DNA of 24,881 bases, taken from positions 1 to 24,881 of IMG/VR virus record IMGVR_UViG_3300042261_000077, one strand, 5' to 3'. The position numbers were made by a program, and so were the translations under genes. Each line of letters opens with the position of its first letter. Position 1 is the first letter of the stretch. This document shows, in pieces, positions 8,003 through 15,574 of the stretch. Under the pieces are notes generated by a model, which was not told the DNA's origin, searched no databases, and saw only the letters and a program-made list of their open reading frames with translations. The stretch comes from a virus.

Positions 8003-8307
8003 TGGCTAACACTACATTCGTCGATTCACAGACACCAGTTGTAGCCTCGTGGCTTAATGATGTAAATGATTTTGTTTACTCATACATTCCACCTAGTGGT
8101 TCACGACCACAAGGACAGGTAACTGCTACAGCAGGTCAGACAATCTTCACGGTTCCGTTTACTTATACTACTGGTACTAACATGCTTAATGTTTGTATCA
8201 ACGGCATTCGTCAAATCTTAGGTTCAAGCTATAACGAAACTAATCAAACAACTGTGACTTTTACAGAAGCAGTTCCTGTTAATGCTGTTGTTCAATTCTA
8301 CGTTTAA
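8002..8307 (+). CDS. Short tail-appendage protein with WLNDVN anchor
   Basis: A 101-aa protein starting at the ATG within TAATG, so translation is coupled to the 148-aa gene. Residues 8-24 contain W17-L-N-D-V-N, the same anchor element as in the 602-aa spike (W19-L-N-G-V-N). Residues 35-101 form a small beta domain (AGQTIFTVPFTYTTGTNML, CINGIRQ, YNETNQTTVTF) that is frequent in phage tail and fibre proteins. It has no enzymatic domain. It may be an adapter or short fibre that occupies the same virion socket as the spike. Confidence 0.65.
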   Translation: MANTTFVDSQTPVVASWLNDVNDFVYSYIPPSGSRPQGQVTATAGQTIFTVPFTYTTGTNMLNVCINGIRQILGSSYNETNQTTVTFTEAVPVNAVVQFYV

Positions 8308-8316
8308 GGAGATACT

Positions 8317-9015
8317 ATGACTACTTCAGGTACATATGACTTCTCCATTAATCGTGATCAACTAATCACAGGTGCACTGCGTCTTGCTGGTGTTATTGCA
8401 CAGGGAGAAACTCCTAGTGCATCACAGGTAAGCGATGCTGCTACTACACTTAATATGATGGTTAAAGCATGGATGGCAGATGGTATGCCACTCTGGGCTA
8501 TTCGTACTGTTACTATTACACCAGTAGCAAATCAAAACACATACACATACGATACACCAAAACTACTTAAACCATTACAAGCATGGAATCGTCAGACTTC
8601 TAGTCAAGTAGATATTCCAATGCGAATGATCTCTCGTCAAGAGTACAACATTCTAGGTAACAAAAGTACTACTGGTAATCCAATTCAGTTGTTCTTTAAT
8701 CCAAATCTAAGTACAACTGAAATCAAACTATTCCCTACACCGGACAGCACTGCTGCTGCTCAAAATGTAATCTACATTGTAGCACAAGTTCCTTATCAGG
8801 ATTTTGATTCTGCTACAGATACTCCAGACTTTCCACAAGAATGGTATGAAGCTATCAAGTATGGTCTAGCAGTACGTTTAGCTGGTGAATATAATATTGA
8901 TATTGAAACTCGTCGTACTCTAGTTGCAGAAGCTACAGCAATTAAGAACGAAGCACTAAGCTTTGGTACAGAAGAGAATTCACTGTACTTCCAACGGGAT
9001 TGGAGATCATGGTGA
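8317..9015 (+). CDS. P22 gp4-like head-to-tail adaptor
   Basis: A 232-aa neck protein joining the portal to the tail. Residues 10-60 (NRDQLITGALRLAGV, GETPSASQVSDAATTLN, MMVKAWMADGMPLWA) match the helical part of the P22 tail accessory factor gp4 family, and FPQEWYEAIKYGLAVRLAGEY near 180-200 is the conserved C-terminal helix. Length agrees with relatives (about 160-240 aa). Strong RBS AAGGAG before the ATG. It plays the part that gp11 has in T7. It is followed by a small membrane protein and the gp10-like hub, giving a tail module of P22 type. Confidence 0.8.
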   Translation: MTTSGTYDFSINRDQLITGALRLAGVIAQGETPSASQVSDAATTLNMMVKAWMADGMPLWAIRTVTITPVANQNTYTYDTPKLLKPLQAWNRQTSSQVDIPMRMISRQEYNILGNKSTTGNPIQLFFNPNLSTTEIKLFPTPDSTAAAQNVIYIVAQVPYQDFDSATDTPDFPQEWYEAIKYGLAVRLAGEYNIDIETRRTLVAEATAIKNEALSFGTEENSLYFQRDWRSW

Positions 9016-9263
9016 TGCATCAAGAATGTCCAAGCGATGAACATATTGGTGCTCTATATAATAAGATTCACGAGATTGATAAACGGGTTACTCTAGTAGA
9101 ACAATCACTAGAAGAACTGACAGAGATTAAATCTGATGTCCATGCAATTAAACAAATCCTTGAACAAGGTCGTGGCATGTTTAAAACAGCACAGTTTATT
9201 GTATGGGTCATTGGACCTATTCTTGGTTTTATTTATTGGGTTAAGAATCACGTAACACTTTAA
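9015..9263 (+). CDS. Small coiled-coil protein with one C-terminal TM helix
   Basis: I choose ATG 9015, overlapping the TGA of the adaptor gene, with GGAG 9 bases upstream; TTG 9000 and ATG 9009 are less well placed. The 82-aa product has a heptad-like helix (residues 13-50, IHEIDKRVTLVEQSLEEL and on) and one hydrophobic segment (FIVWVIGPILGFIYWV, about 62-77) with a short basic tail. This architecture recalls XhlA-like or hemolysin-type phage proteins, which work with holins, but here the gene sits between two tail genes, 12 kb from the lysis genes. It could be a tail-associated membrane protein or a second lysis factor. Confidence 0.65.
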   Translation: MHQECPSDEHIGALYNKIHEIDKRVTLVEQSLEELTEIKSDVHAIKQILEQGRGMFKTAQFIVWVIGPILGFIYWVKNHVTL

Positions 9264-9273
9264 GGAGGCTCTT

Positions 9274-11097
9274 GTGGCTACTGCACAACCTAACGCTTTA
9301 AAATCTTTGCGAGTGCCATTAGTCGGCGGTTTCTTAAATCGTAATGGTGAGGCTAACACAGACCAACGTTTTATTAACTGTTATCCTGAATCTGTTAAAG
9401 CACCAATTAGTGATCAAAAGAAAATATACTTAGTACAACGTCCCGGTATTACACCTATTGCTACTATTGATACTGTCAATGAAGCACGTGGTCTTAAGTA
9501 TTGGAATAATAACTACTACACTGTATATGGTAACAAACTAAAGAAAACAACAAGTGGTGGTGTTACTACAGATTTAAAAACACTAACAACATCTACTGGT
9601 GAATGTGCATTTGAACTTGGTACTGTACCTGAAGGTAACGTTCTTTGTTTAGCTGATGGTGAATATGTTTATGTTATCGAAGCTGATGATACTGTAACAC
9701 AAGTACCTCTTGTTCTTGATGATTGGGAAGCTAGTACAGCATATGTTGCTGGTGATCGTATTAAACCAACAACAGCAACTGGTTATTACTATCAAGCATT
9801 AGATGCTGGTACGTCAGATAGCACAGAACCAACATGGCCTATTTTCATTGGTGAAACTGTTGTTGATAATGACATTACTTGGGAAGCTAAAGGTTATCTA
9901 AACGATGCTGGTGCTTGGCAAGCAAGTTATGATTATCAAATTGGACAGCAAATCTCTGTAACAGTTGGTGGTACAGCATATCTATTTGGTATTTCTGTAG
10001 CTGGTCAGTCTGGTGGTTCTGAACCTGATTGGTCTATTACTACAGGACAAAGCACAACAGATAATGAAGTTGTTTGGACATGTCTAGGACCATTCCTTGA
10101 CGATGCTCCACCTAAGTATCATAAACCTAGCTTTGCATTTATGGATGGGTATCTATTCCTTATCCTAAAGAAAGCTGATGGTTCAGATTCTGCTGATATC
10201 TACAACTGTGATGTGGATAATCCATACTCATGGAATCCAGTAAACTTTATTGTTGCAGAACAGTTCCCTGACAACCTACAAGCACTTGCTCGTCAGAACA
10301 ACATGCTAGTGGCTTTCGGTGATACTAGTACAGAGTTCTTCTATGATGCAGGGAATGCCTCAGGAACACCCCTAGCGCGCAACACAAGCTACACATTACA
10401 AGTAGGTATAGCTGCCCCTTACGCCTTATATCAAAATGAGAAGTTCTGTTTGTTCATTGGACAATCACAGTCAGGTGGTCGTGCAGTTTGGATGCTTGAT
10501 GGTTTCGTACCTAAAAAAGTATCAGACGAATATATTGAACGTATTATTGATACACTAACACACGATGAGATTATGAATGTATCTGGCTTTGGTCTACGTA
10601 CCAATGGTCATTTATTTTACACAATCTATTTACCAGACTTTGCTCTTGTATATGATTTAGAAGAACGTATGTGGTGGGAATCTACTGCTGTTGATGTTCT
10701 ACAAATGACAGACGATGATTCAGGTAAAGCAATCATTCAAAGTAAAACAACAGGTAAGATTTACTATGTAGATCCTAGTGTTGGTACAGACGATGGTACT
10801 CCTATTGAAATGCAAGCTTATACTTTGAAATATGACTTTGACAGTATGAACTTAAAATCAATGCAGGGGATTCACGTAGTTTGTGATCAGGTTGGTACTA
10901 ATACCACAATGCAATTACGATGGAGTGATGATGATTACCGTACATGGTCAGATTGGCGAACTCTTAACTTTAATCCACGTGCATACTTTTCTAATCTGGG
11001 TTCTTTTAGACGCAGGGCGTTCAATCTTAAATACTCAGGTGGTTTACCTGCAAGATTTGAGGCGTTTGAGTTTGACGTAAGACTCTGGAAGGCTTAA
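9274..11097 (+). CDS. P22 gp10-like tail hub / DNA stabilisation protein
   Basis: A 607-aa protein that closes the tail tube and holds the packaged genome. The start is GTG at 9274 with TAAGGAGG seven bases upstream. Residues 10-60 (LRVPLVGGFLNRNGEAN, RFINCYPES, QRPGITPI) and later elements (DGYLFLI, NSFxVAEQFPDNLQALARQNN-like, WMLDGFVPKKVSDEYIERII, FNLKYSGGLPARFEAFEFDV) match the Phage_stabilise/gp10 family. Between residues 151 and 276 there are two tandem copies of a Trp/Tyr-rich module (W151 and W215 start them, ending W-x-x-x-G) resembling carbohydrate-binding units, an insertion not needed for the hub fold. It corresponds functionally to T7 gp12. Confidence 0.82.
   Translation: MATAQPNALKSLRVPLVGGFLNRNGEANTDQRFINCYPESVKAPISDQKKIYLVQRPGITPIATIDTVNEARGLKYWNNNYYTVYGNKLKKTTSGGVTTDLKTLTTSTGECAFELGTVPEGNVLCLADGEYVYVIEADDTVTQVPLVLDDWEASTAYVAGDRIKPTTATGYYYQALDAGTSDSTEPTWPIFIGETVVDNDITWEAKGYLNDAGAWQASYDYQIGQQISVTVGGTAYLFGISVAGQSGGSEPDWSITTGQSTTDNEVVWTCLGPFLDDAPPKYHKPSFAFMDGYLFLILKKADGSDSADIYNCDVDNPYSWNPVNFIVAEQFPDNLQALARQNNMLVAFGDTSTEFFYDAGNASGTPLARNTSYTLQVGIAAPYALYQNEKFCLFIGQSQSGGRAVWMLDGFVPKKVSDEYIERIIDTLTHDEIMNVSGFGLRTNGHLFYTIYLPDFALVYDLEERMWWESTAVDVLQMTDDDSGKAIIQSKTTGKIYYVDPSVGTDDGTPIEMQAYTLKYDFDSMNLKSMQGIHVVCDQVGTNTTMQLRWSDDDYRTWSDWRTLNFNPRAYFSNLGSFRRRAFNLKYSGGLPARFEAFEFDVRLWKA
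9724..10104 (+). repeat. Two tandem ~64-aa carbohydrate-binding-like modules
   Basis: Copy 1 starts at W151 (WEASTAYVAGDRI) and ends DNDITWEAKG; copy 2 starts at W215 (WQASYDYQIGQQI) and ends DNEVVWTCLG. Both share W-x-A-S-x-x-Y, an A-G-x-S/T-x-x-S-E-P-x-W centre, and a D-N-x-x-x-W end. This layout is typical of small beta modules in phage and secreted proteins that contact sugars. Confidence 0.65.
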
Positions 11098-11098
11098 C

Positions 11099-12379
11099 AT
11101 GGCTTTACGAAATAACTTTGTACTACCACCACCGCCTAATCCTGACGAAGATATTAATGGGTACTCATGGCGAGATTGGTTTCGTCAGCTACGTGATTAT
11201 ATTGTAAACAAAGGTACAATCCTGTGGAGTCAAATTGATTTCACAGGATCTAACATTACTGATATTCTTACTCGTAGACATAACGATCTACAAGTAATAC
11301 AAGGTGGTGCTTCTAATCAATATTATCATCTAACTAGTCCTGAATATACAGGTACAGGTAGTGGAGTATTTGTACGTAAAACTAATCCTACACTAGAATC
11401 ACCTAATACAGACAATGTAGATTTTAGTACTTCTAGTGGATCTCCTACATATGCTGAAGGTCGTGTGTTTTATGATAATGTAAATAAAGCATTAGCATAT
11501 TACAACGATGCAAGTGATGTTACTGTACAGGTAGGACAAGAGAATATTGTTCGTGTATATAACAATACTGGTAGCACTATTCTTAATGGTCAAGTCTGTT
11601 ATATCAATGGTGCATCAGGTGCTTTCCCTACAGTAGCATTAGCCAAAGCAGATTCAAGCACTACTAGTCAAGCAACACTTGGTATTTGTACAGCAGATAT
11701 TGATACTGGTGGTTATGGTTATATTACTACTGATGGTATTGTGCATGATATAAATACTAATGGTATGACAGCAGGTGCTACAGTATATCTCTCTGCTGCA
11801 ACTGCTGGTGCGTATACTACAACTGCTCCACTACAACCAAGCTATGCTATTGTAGTTGGTTATGTGACAGAAGTAAGTGCAACCACTGGTGCTATATATG
11901 TACAGATTGATAGACTACCTTGGTTTCCAAATGGTGAGATTCGTCTAACTGCTGCATCCACAGCATTACCTACAACACCCACAATATTTACATCACCTTC
12001 TGTAGTAACAGAACAGGGTATGAGTTATGATAATGCTACAGGTGTTCTTACTATCAATGTAAGTGGTTCGTATGCTTTATCACATACATTTAACTGTTCT
12101 CCTTCGGCTGCTAATAAGAAAGTATATTTCTATGTAGAGGAATCTACAGATGGTGGTAGCACTTGGGTGATTGCTAGATATAGTGCAAGACAATTAGAAC
12201 TTATTAATGGTACAGAAACACAACTTACTATTGTAGGTTCTAGATATTATGCTATGGGTACAAAGATTAGATACTATCTTTGGGGTGATGCAACTGTGAC
12301 ATTAAAGACTACAGATCTACCGGGTACTACCGCAGGTACTGTAACACTTCCAGCATATCGTCTAACTTTGGCTGGTTGA
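11099..12379 (+). CDS. Appendage/virion protein with jelly-roll-like C-terminus
   Basis: A 426-aa protein. The N-terminus (PPPPNPDEDINGYSWRDW then FRQLRDYI) is a Pro-rich leader of the kind seen on marine phage structural proteins. Residues 115-280 form a beta domain with NKALAYYNDASDVTVQVG, VYNNTGSTILNGQ and GATVYLSA, repeated in many environmental phage capsid or tail proteins. Residues 290-426 look like a TNF/C1q-like jelly roll (TGVLTINVSGSYALS, FYVEESTDGGSTW). No catalytic residues seen. It directly follows the tail hub with a one-base gap after the stop, and is likely a fibre or hub-associated appendage. A sigma70 promoter begins within its last codons. Confidence 0.65.
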   Translation: MALRNNFVLPPPPNPDEDINGYSWRDWFRQLRDYIVNKGTILWSQIDFTGSNITDILTRRHNDLQVIQGGASNQYYHLTSPEYTGTGSGVFVRKTNPTLESPNTDNVDFSTSSGSPTYAEGRVFYDNVNKALAYYNDASDVTVQVGQENIVRVYNNTGSTILNGQVCYINGASGAFPTVALAKADSSTTSQATLGICTADIDTGGYGYITTDGIVHDINTNGMTAGATVYLSAATAGAYTTTAPLQPSYAIVVGYVTEVSATTGAIYVQIDRLPWFPNGEIRLTAASTALPTTPTIFTSPSVVTEQGMSYDNATGVLTINVSGSYALSHTFNCSPSAANKKVYFYVEESTDGGSTWVIARYSARQLELINGTETQLTIVGSRYYAMGTKIRYYLWGDATVTLKTTDLPGTTAGTVTLPAYRLTLAG

Positions 12380-12404
12380 CAATGTTGTATAAATCTGGTA
12401 CAAT
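12376..12404 (+). promoter_or_regulatory. Near-consensus sigma70 promoter
   Basis: TTGACA (12376-12381, perfect -35) and TACAAT (12399-12404, 5/6 to TATAAT) are separated by exactly 17 bases. Transcription would begin near 12411, about 20 bases before the Dps-like gene. The -35 box overlaps the TGA stop of the preceding gene. It is the only promoter of this quality I found in the window. Confidence 0.8.
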
Positions 12405-12430
12405 ACTCATATATACTTTGAAAGATAAAT

Positions 12431-12784
12431 ATGATTGAAGAACTAATTGCCAAAGTGTTTGTGGCACGTAACAATACACACATAGCACACTGGAAAACAA
12501 AGTCTTACGCAGAGCATGTTGCACTAGGTGATTTTTACGATGAGACTATTGACATCTTAGATAATCTTATTGAATGTTATCAAGGTAACTTTGGTCTTAT
12601 TAAGGACATTCCTCTTGAAGAAGCACATCATAATGGTTGTGTTAAATGTCTAAGTGATCATGTAGCATGGATTGCTAAGAACCGTAGTAAGATTGCACGT
12701 AATGTTGCAGCACTAGAAAATATCGTAGACGAACTAACAAGTTTATATTTAAAGACTTTGTATAAACTAGAAAACCTATCCTAA
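12431..12784 (+). CDS. Dps/ferritin-like protein, DUF5856 type
   Basis: A 117-aa, all-helical protein. Residues 14-50 follow the Dps ferroxidase pattern: NTHIAHWKTKSYAEH, then ALGDFYDE and IDILDNLIECYQG; H20, H29, D37, E38 and D44 are candidate metal ligands, and W21 follows the Dps H-W signature. It is shorter than bacterial Dps (about 160 aa) and lacks a DNA-binding Lys-rich tail, matching the phage DUF5856 group as I know it. C70 and C73 form a CxxC. It has its own sigma70 promoter 30 bases upstream and a modest RBS (GAAAGA). Possible roles are iron or peroxide handling during infection or packaging into the virion; neither is shown. Confidence 0.7.
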   Translation: MIEELIAKVFVARNNTHIAHWKTKSYAEHVALGDFYDETIDILDNLIECYQGNFGLIKDIPLEEAHHNGCVKCLSDHVAWIAKNRSKIARNVAALENIVDELTSLYLKTLYKLENLS

Positions 12785-12793
12785 GAGGATTAC

Positions 12794-13249
12794 ATGTATA
12801 CTATTCGCCAAGCACATATTAATGATGTACCTGTTCTTGCCATGATGGGTGAGAAGTTTTATCAGTATTCTGCATTTAAGAACTATGTTCCTTATGATGT
12901 AGAATCTGCTGCAAGTAAACTAGCACAGTTATTACTGTCTGGTTTTTTGTACGTAGCAGAACATGACGAGGATGGAATTATTGCAGGACTAGCAGGAACT
13001 ATGACTACTGTGTGGTTTAACAATGGTCTTCCTGTTGCATCAGAGATGGCTTGGTGGGTAGAAGAAAAACATCGTAAGAGTCCGGTAGGAATTCGGTTAT
13101 ATAAAGCATTTGAAAATTGGGCTTTAGAGCGTGGTGTGACAACACTTATTATGTCTGATCTAGTTATTGAAGATCAAGCACCCGCAGATAAGTTATTTAA
13201 AAAGATGGGCTACTCCGTTGTTGAGAGAGCACATATTAAGAAAGGGTAA
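12794..13249 (+). CDS. GNAT-family acetyltransferase, T7 gp13-like position
   Basis: A 151-aa GNAT fold: beta1 MYTIRQAHINDVPVL, beta4 SEMAWWVEEKHRKS, a loop R94-K-S-P-V-G-I that replaces the usual R/Q-x-x-G-x-G/A acetyl-CoA loop, helix 3 (RLYKAFENWALERG), beta5 TLIMSDL, and a C-terminal LFKKMGYSVVER. The phage version of the loop is typical of GNATs near ejection genes. T7 gp13 holds the same position (after tube B, before gp14) and has the same fold family. RBS AGAGGA, 10 bases after the Dps-like gene, so both are probably co-transcribed from the 12376 promoter. Substrate unknown; it may act in virion assembly rather than metabolism. Confidence 0.78.
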   Translation: MYTIRQAHINDVPVLAMMGEKFYQYSAFKNYVPYDVESAASKLAQLLLSGFLYVAEHDEDGIIAGLAGTMTTVWFNNGLPVASEMAWWVEEKHRKSPVGIRLYKAFENWALERGVTTLIMSDLVIEDQAPADKLFKKMGYSVVERAHIKKG

Positions 13250-13252
13250 ATA

Positions 13253-14629
13253 ATGGCTGCTGCAACTTTAACAACCATTGCTATTGGTGCTGCTATTGGT
13301 GCCGGTGTCGGTGCTGTTGCTACGTATGCTTCTGGTGGTAGAGGTGATGCGCTTTGGAAAGGTGCATTAGTCGGTGCTGTATCTGGCGCAGTTACTGGTG
13401 GTGTTGGTTCTTGGGCTGGTAGTGCTGGTGGTTTAGCATTAAGTTCTACTGCCGCAGGTGCTCTTGGTGGTGCAGCGGGTGGTGTTACTGCTGGCGCACT
13501 AGGTACTGCACTAAGCGGTGGTACCGGACAAGATTACCTTAAGAACATTTTAACAGGTGGTGTAACAGGTACTGCATTGGGTGCTGCTGGTGGTTATCTA
13601 CAGAGTGGTACAGAAGCTGGTGTTAATCCAGTAACCGGTGAAGCTGCTCCAACAGGATCACCAACAATTACAGCAGATCCAAATGCACCTTCTGGTTTAA
13701 CTACTGGCGATGCTGCTTCTAGTGTACAACAATCTATTAGTGGTCCTACAGCATCAACAACTTCAGGATTAAATATTGATCCAAATGCAGGTACTGTTTC
13801 CAATGCTGGTCAAACAACTACCTATAACATGACAGGTCAAACGTTTCCAACAGAATCTGCAACTGCTCCTTGGGCTAATACATATGCAGCAAATGCCGAT
13901 GCCGTTGCCAAAGATTTAACATCTTTACAAGGTGGTGGTTTAAATATTAATCCAGATACTGGCACTGTTAGTGATGGTGGTTTATCAACAACTTATAATA
14001 AAGTTGGCACATATCCCACTGAATCGGTCGATTCTCAAAATTTTAAAAATTGGGAAGAGATGACAAATAAAACAGCAGCGGATTTATACAAAACACAATC
14101 AACACCAACTGTGGCACCAACTACAACTGGAACAGGAACTAAAATGGGTCTTGAAGATTATCTAAAAATGCAAGGTAAGGCACAGCTAATGGGTGGTGGT
14201 ATTAAAGCCCTAGGTGCTCTTGCTACTGCACCAGAAACACAACAAAACAAACAGGCATTGATGGATCTTTATAATCAACAACAAGATCAAAATCAATACT
14301 ATCAGAATCTAATGCGTGGTACTTATGAAAACCCACAAGGTTATCTAGGTTCACCTGAAGCGGCTGCCACACGTAGTGCTGCTCTACAAAAGATTCTTGC
14401 TGCTAATGCTGCCGCTGGTCGTCGTACCGCTGGTAGTGCTGCTTACAATCAGTTAATGATGAATCAGCTACAAAACCTAGGTGCCTATCGTCAAGGTATG
14501 CCTCGTCCATCTTATGGTACTGCACTACAGACACTACAGGGTGCACAACAATATAGCCCAACTGCGGATATCTTTGGTGGTCTAGCTTCTATGGCTACCC
14601 CACTATCACTCTATTCCCTATACGCATAA
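13253..14629 (+). CDS. Ejection protein with glycine-zipper N-terminus
   Basis: A 458-aa protein that probably leaves the head with the DNA and helps form the channel through the cell envelope, as T7 gp14 does. Residues 1-125 are almost entirely Gly/Ala/Val with many GxxxG steps (AIGAAIGAGVGAVATY, AVSGAVTGGVGSW), a pattern that packs membrane helices. Residues 172-284 contain a 57-residue tandem repeat. Residues 300-458 are Gln/Ala-rich and helical (NKQALMDLYNQQQDQNQYY, AAAGRRTAGSAAYNQLMMNQ). RBS AAAGGG before the ATG, three bases after the GNAT stop. Identification rests on composition and order of genes. Confidence 0.65.
   Translation: MAAATLTTIAIGAAIGAGVGAVATYASGGRGDALWKGALVGAVSGAVTGGVGSWAGSAGGLALSSTAAGALGGAAGGVTAGALGTALSGGTGQDYLKNILTGGVTGTALGAAGGYLQSGTEAGVNPVTGEAAPTGSPTITADPNAPSGLTTGDAASSVQQSISGPTASTTSGLNIDPNAGTVSNAGQTTTYNMTGQTFPTESATAPWANTYAANADAVAKDLTSLQGGGLNINPDTGTVSDGGLSTTYNKVGTYPTESVDSQNFKNWEEMTNKTAADLYKTQSTPTVAPTTTGTGTKMGLEDYLKMQGKAQLMGGGIKALGALATAPETQQNKQALMDLYNQQQDQNQYYQNLMRGTYENPQGYLGSPEAAATRSAALQKILAANAAAGRRTAGSAAYNQLMMNQLQNLGAYRQGMPRPSYGTALQTLQGAQQYSPTADIFGGLASMATPLSLYSLYA
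13766..14104 (+). repeat. 57-residue tandem duplication in the ejection protein
   Basis: Copy 1 (G172, GLNIDPNAGTVSNAGQTTTY) and copy 2 (G229, GLNINPDTGTVSDGGLSTTY) keep the same order: NI(D/N)P, GTVS, TTYN, T(F/Y)PTES, then a helix ending A-x-D-L. DNA identity is partial, so the duplication is not recent. Confidence 0.7.
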
Positions 14630-14641
14630 TAGGAGGTTAAT

Positions 14642-15556
14642 ATGCAACCATTAACCAACTATCGTATGGGTACTGGTCTTGCTGCTACTATTATGGGTCA
14701 GCAAGCAGGATTAGAAGCAGAGTCGCAGGGTCTTGCAAACCTAATGAAAGGTATGCAAATGCCAGCAGAAGCCCTTAAAGGGCAAGAAGCTGCAATGCTT
14801 ATGCAAGATCCTAACTATCTACAACAAAAGACTGCTAATACTCTTATTGAATTAAGTAACCAATATCAAGCTAGTGATTTTCAACAAACACTAAATGCTG
14901 CTAATCGTGTAAAGATTCAACTTGATGCTGCTGCGGGTGATCCTAACAAAGAACGTCAAATTGTAATGCAAGCTTTAAGTGCATTGAAGATGGACCCTAA
15001 TTCTGAGTTTGGTCAGTATGCTATGCGCGATCCACGTGGTGCTCTTGATAAGTTTATTCAGGGTACTGAAGTAGCTATGACTCGTAGTGCTAAACAAATT
15101 GGTGCAGAGAAGATTCAAGGTATGCAGGATACTGCTGCTATGGAACGTACTTTACTCAAAGAAAAGGGTGATACTGCACGTGCTGGTATGTCCGCTGGTG
15201 TACAAGCTGCTGCTGCAAACAAAGCATTAACTGGTCAAATGATTCAGTACTCAAATCAGTTACGCCAAGAGTTAGACAATCTTAATACAAATCTACGTCA
15301 ATTGGAAACTAAAGAATTAGACAATGCTATTATGCAAGATCTAATTAAACGTGGCAATAAAAATCCAAGTACAGCAGATGTAGAAAAAGCTAAGTCTGGA
15401 TTTAAATCTGCACTAGAAGATCGTAAGAAACTTGTTGAAGATGATTTAACTACTGTGCGTGGTTCTGTTGGTAAACAACTAGGATTAAAATCTACCACAG
15501 GTACAGGCGGTGGCAACTATGATTACGTTCCCGGTCAAGGATTAGTTCAGCGTTAA
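14642..15556 (+). CDS. Ejection-type internal virion protein, helical
   Basis: A 304-aa, Gln/Ala/Met-rich protein with long predicted helices and no membrane segment: MGQQAGLEAESQGLANLMKG (about 19-38), SNQYQASDFQQTLNAANRVK (about 78-97) and a coiled-coil stretch SNQLRQELDNLNTNLRQLET (about 204-223). The last 20 residues are Gly/Thr-rich and flexible. RBS AGGAGG before the ATG is strong. It lies between the glycine-zipper protein and the 1685-aa protein, the position of T7 gp15, and probably forms part of the ejected channel. No sequence family was recognised. Confidence 0.6.
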   Translation: MQPLTNYRMGTGLAATIMGQQAGLEAESQGLANLMKGMQMPAEALKGQEAAMLMQDPNYLQQKTANTLIELSNQYQASDFQQTLNAANRVKIQLDAAAGDPNKERQIVMQALSALKMDPNSEFGQYAMRDPRGALDKFIQGTEVAMTRSAKQIGAEKIQGMQDTAAMERTLLKEKGDTARAGMSAGVQAAAANKALTGQMIQYSNQLRQELDNLNTNLRQLETKELDNAIMQDLIKRGNKNPSTADVEKAKSGFKSALEDRKKLVEDDLTTVRGSVGKQLGLKSTTGTGGGNYDYVPGQGLVQR

Positions 15557-15574
15557 TTATTTTTAGGAGGCTTT

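Noticed and set aside
12794-13249. GNAT as a metabolic cargo gene or toxin
   Set aside because: Position matches T7 gene 13 and no antitoxin partner is next to it; a virion/ejection role is simpler.
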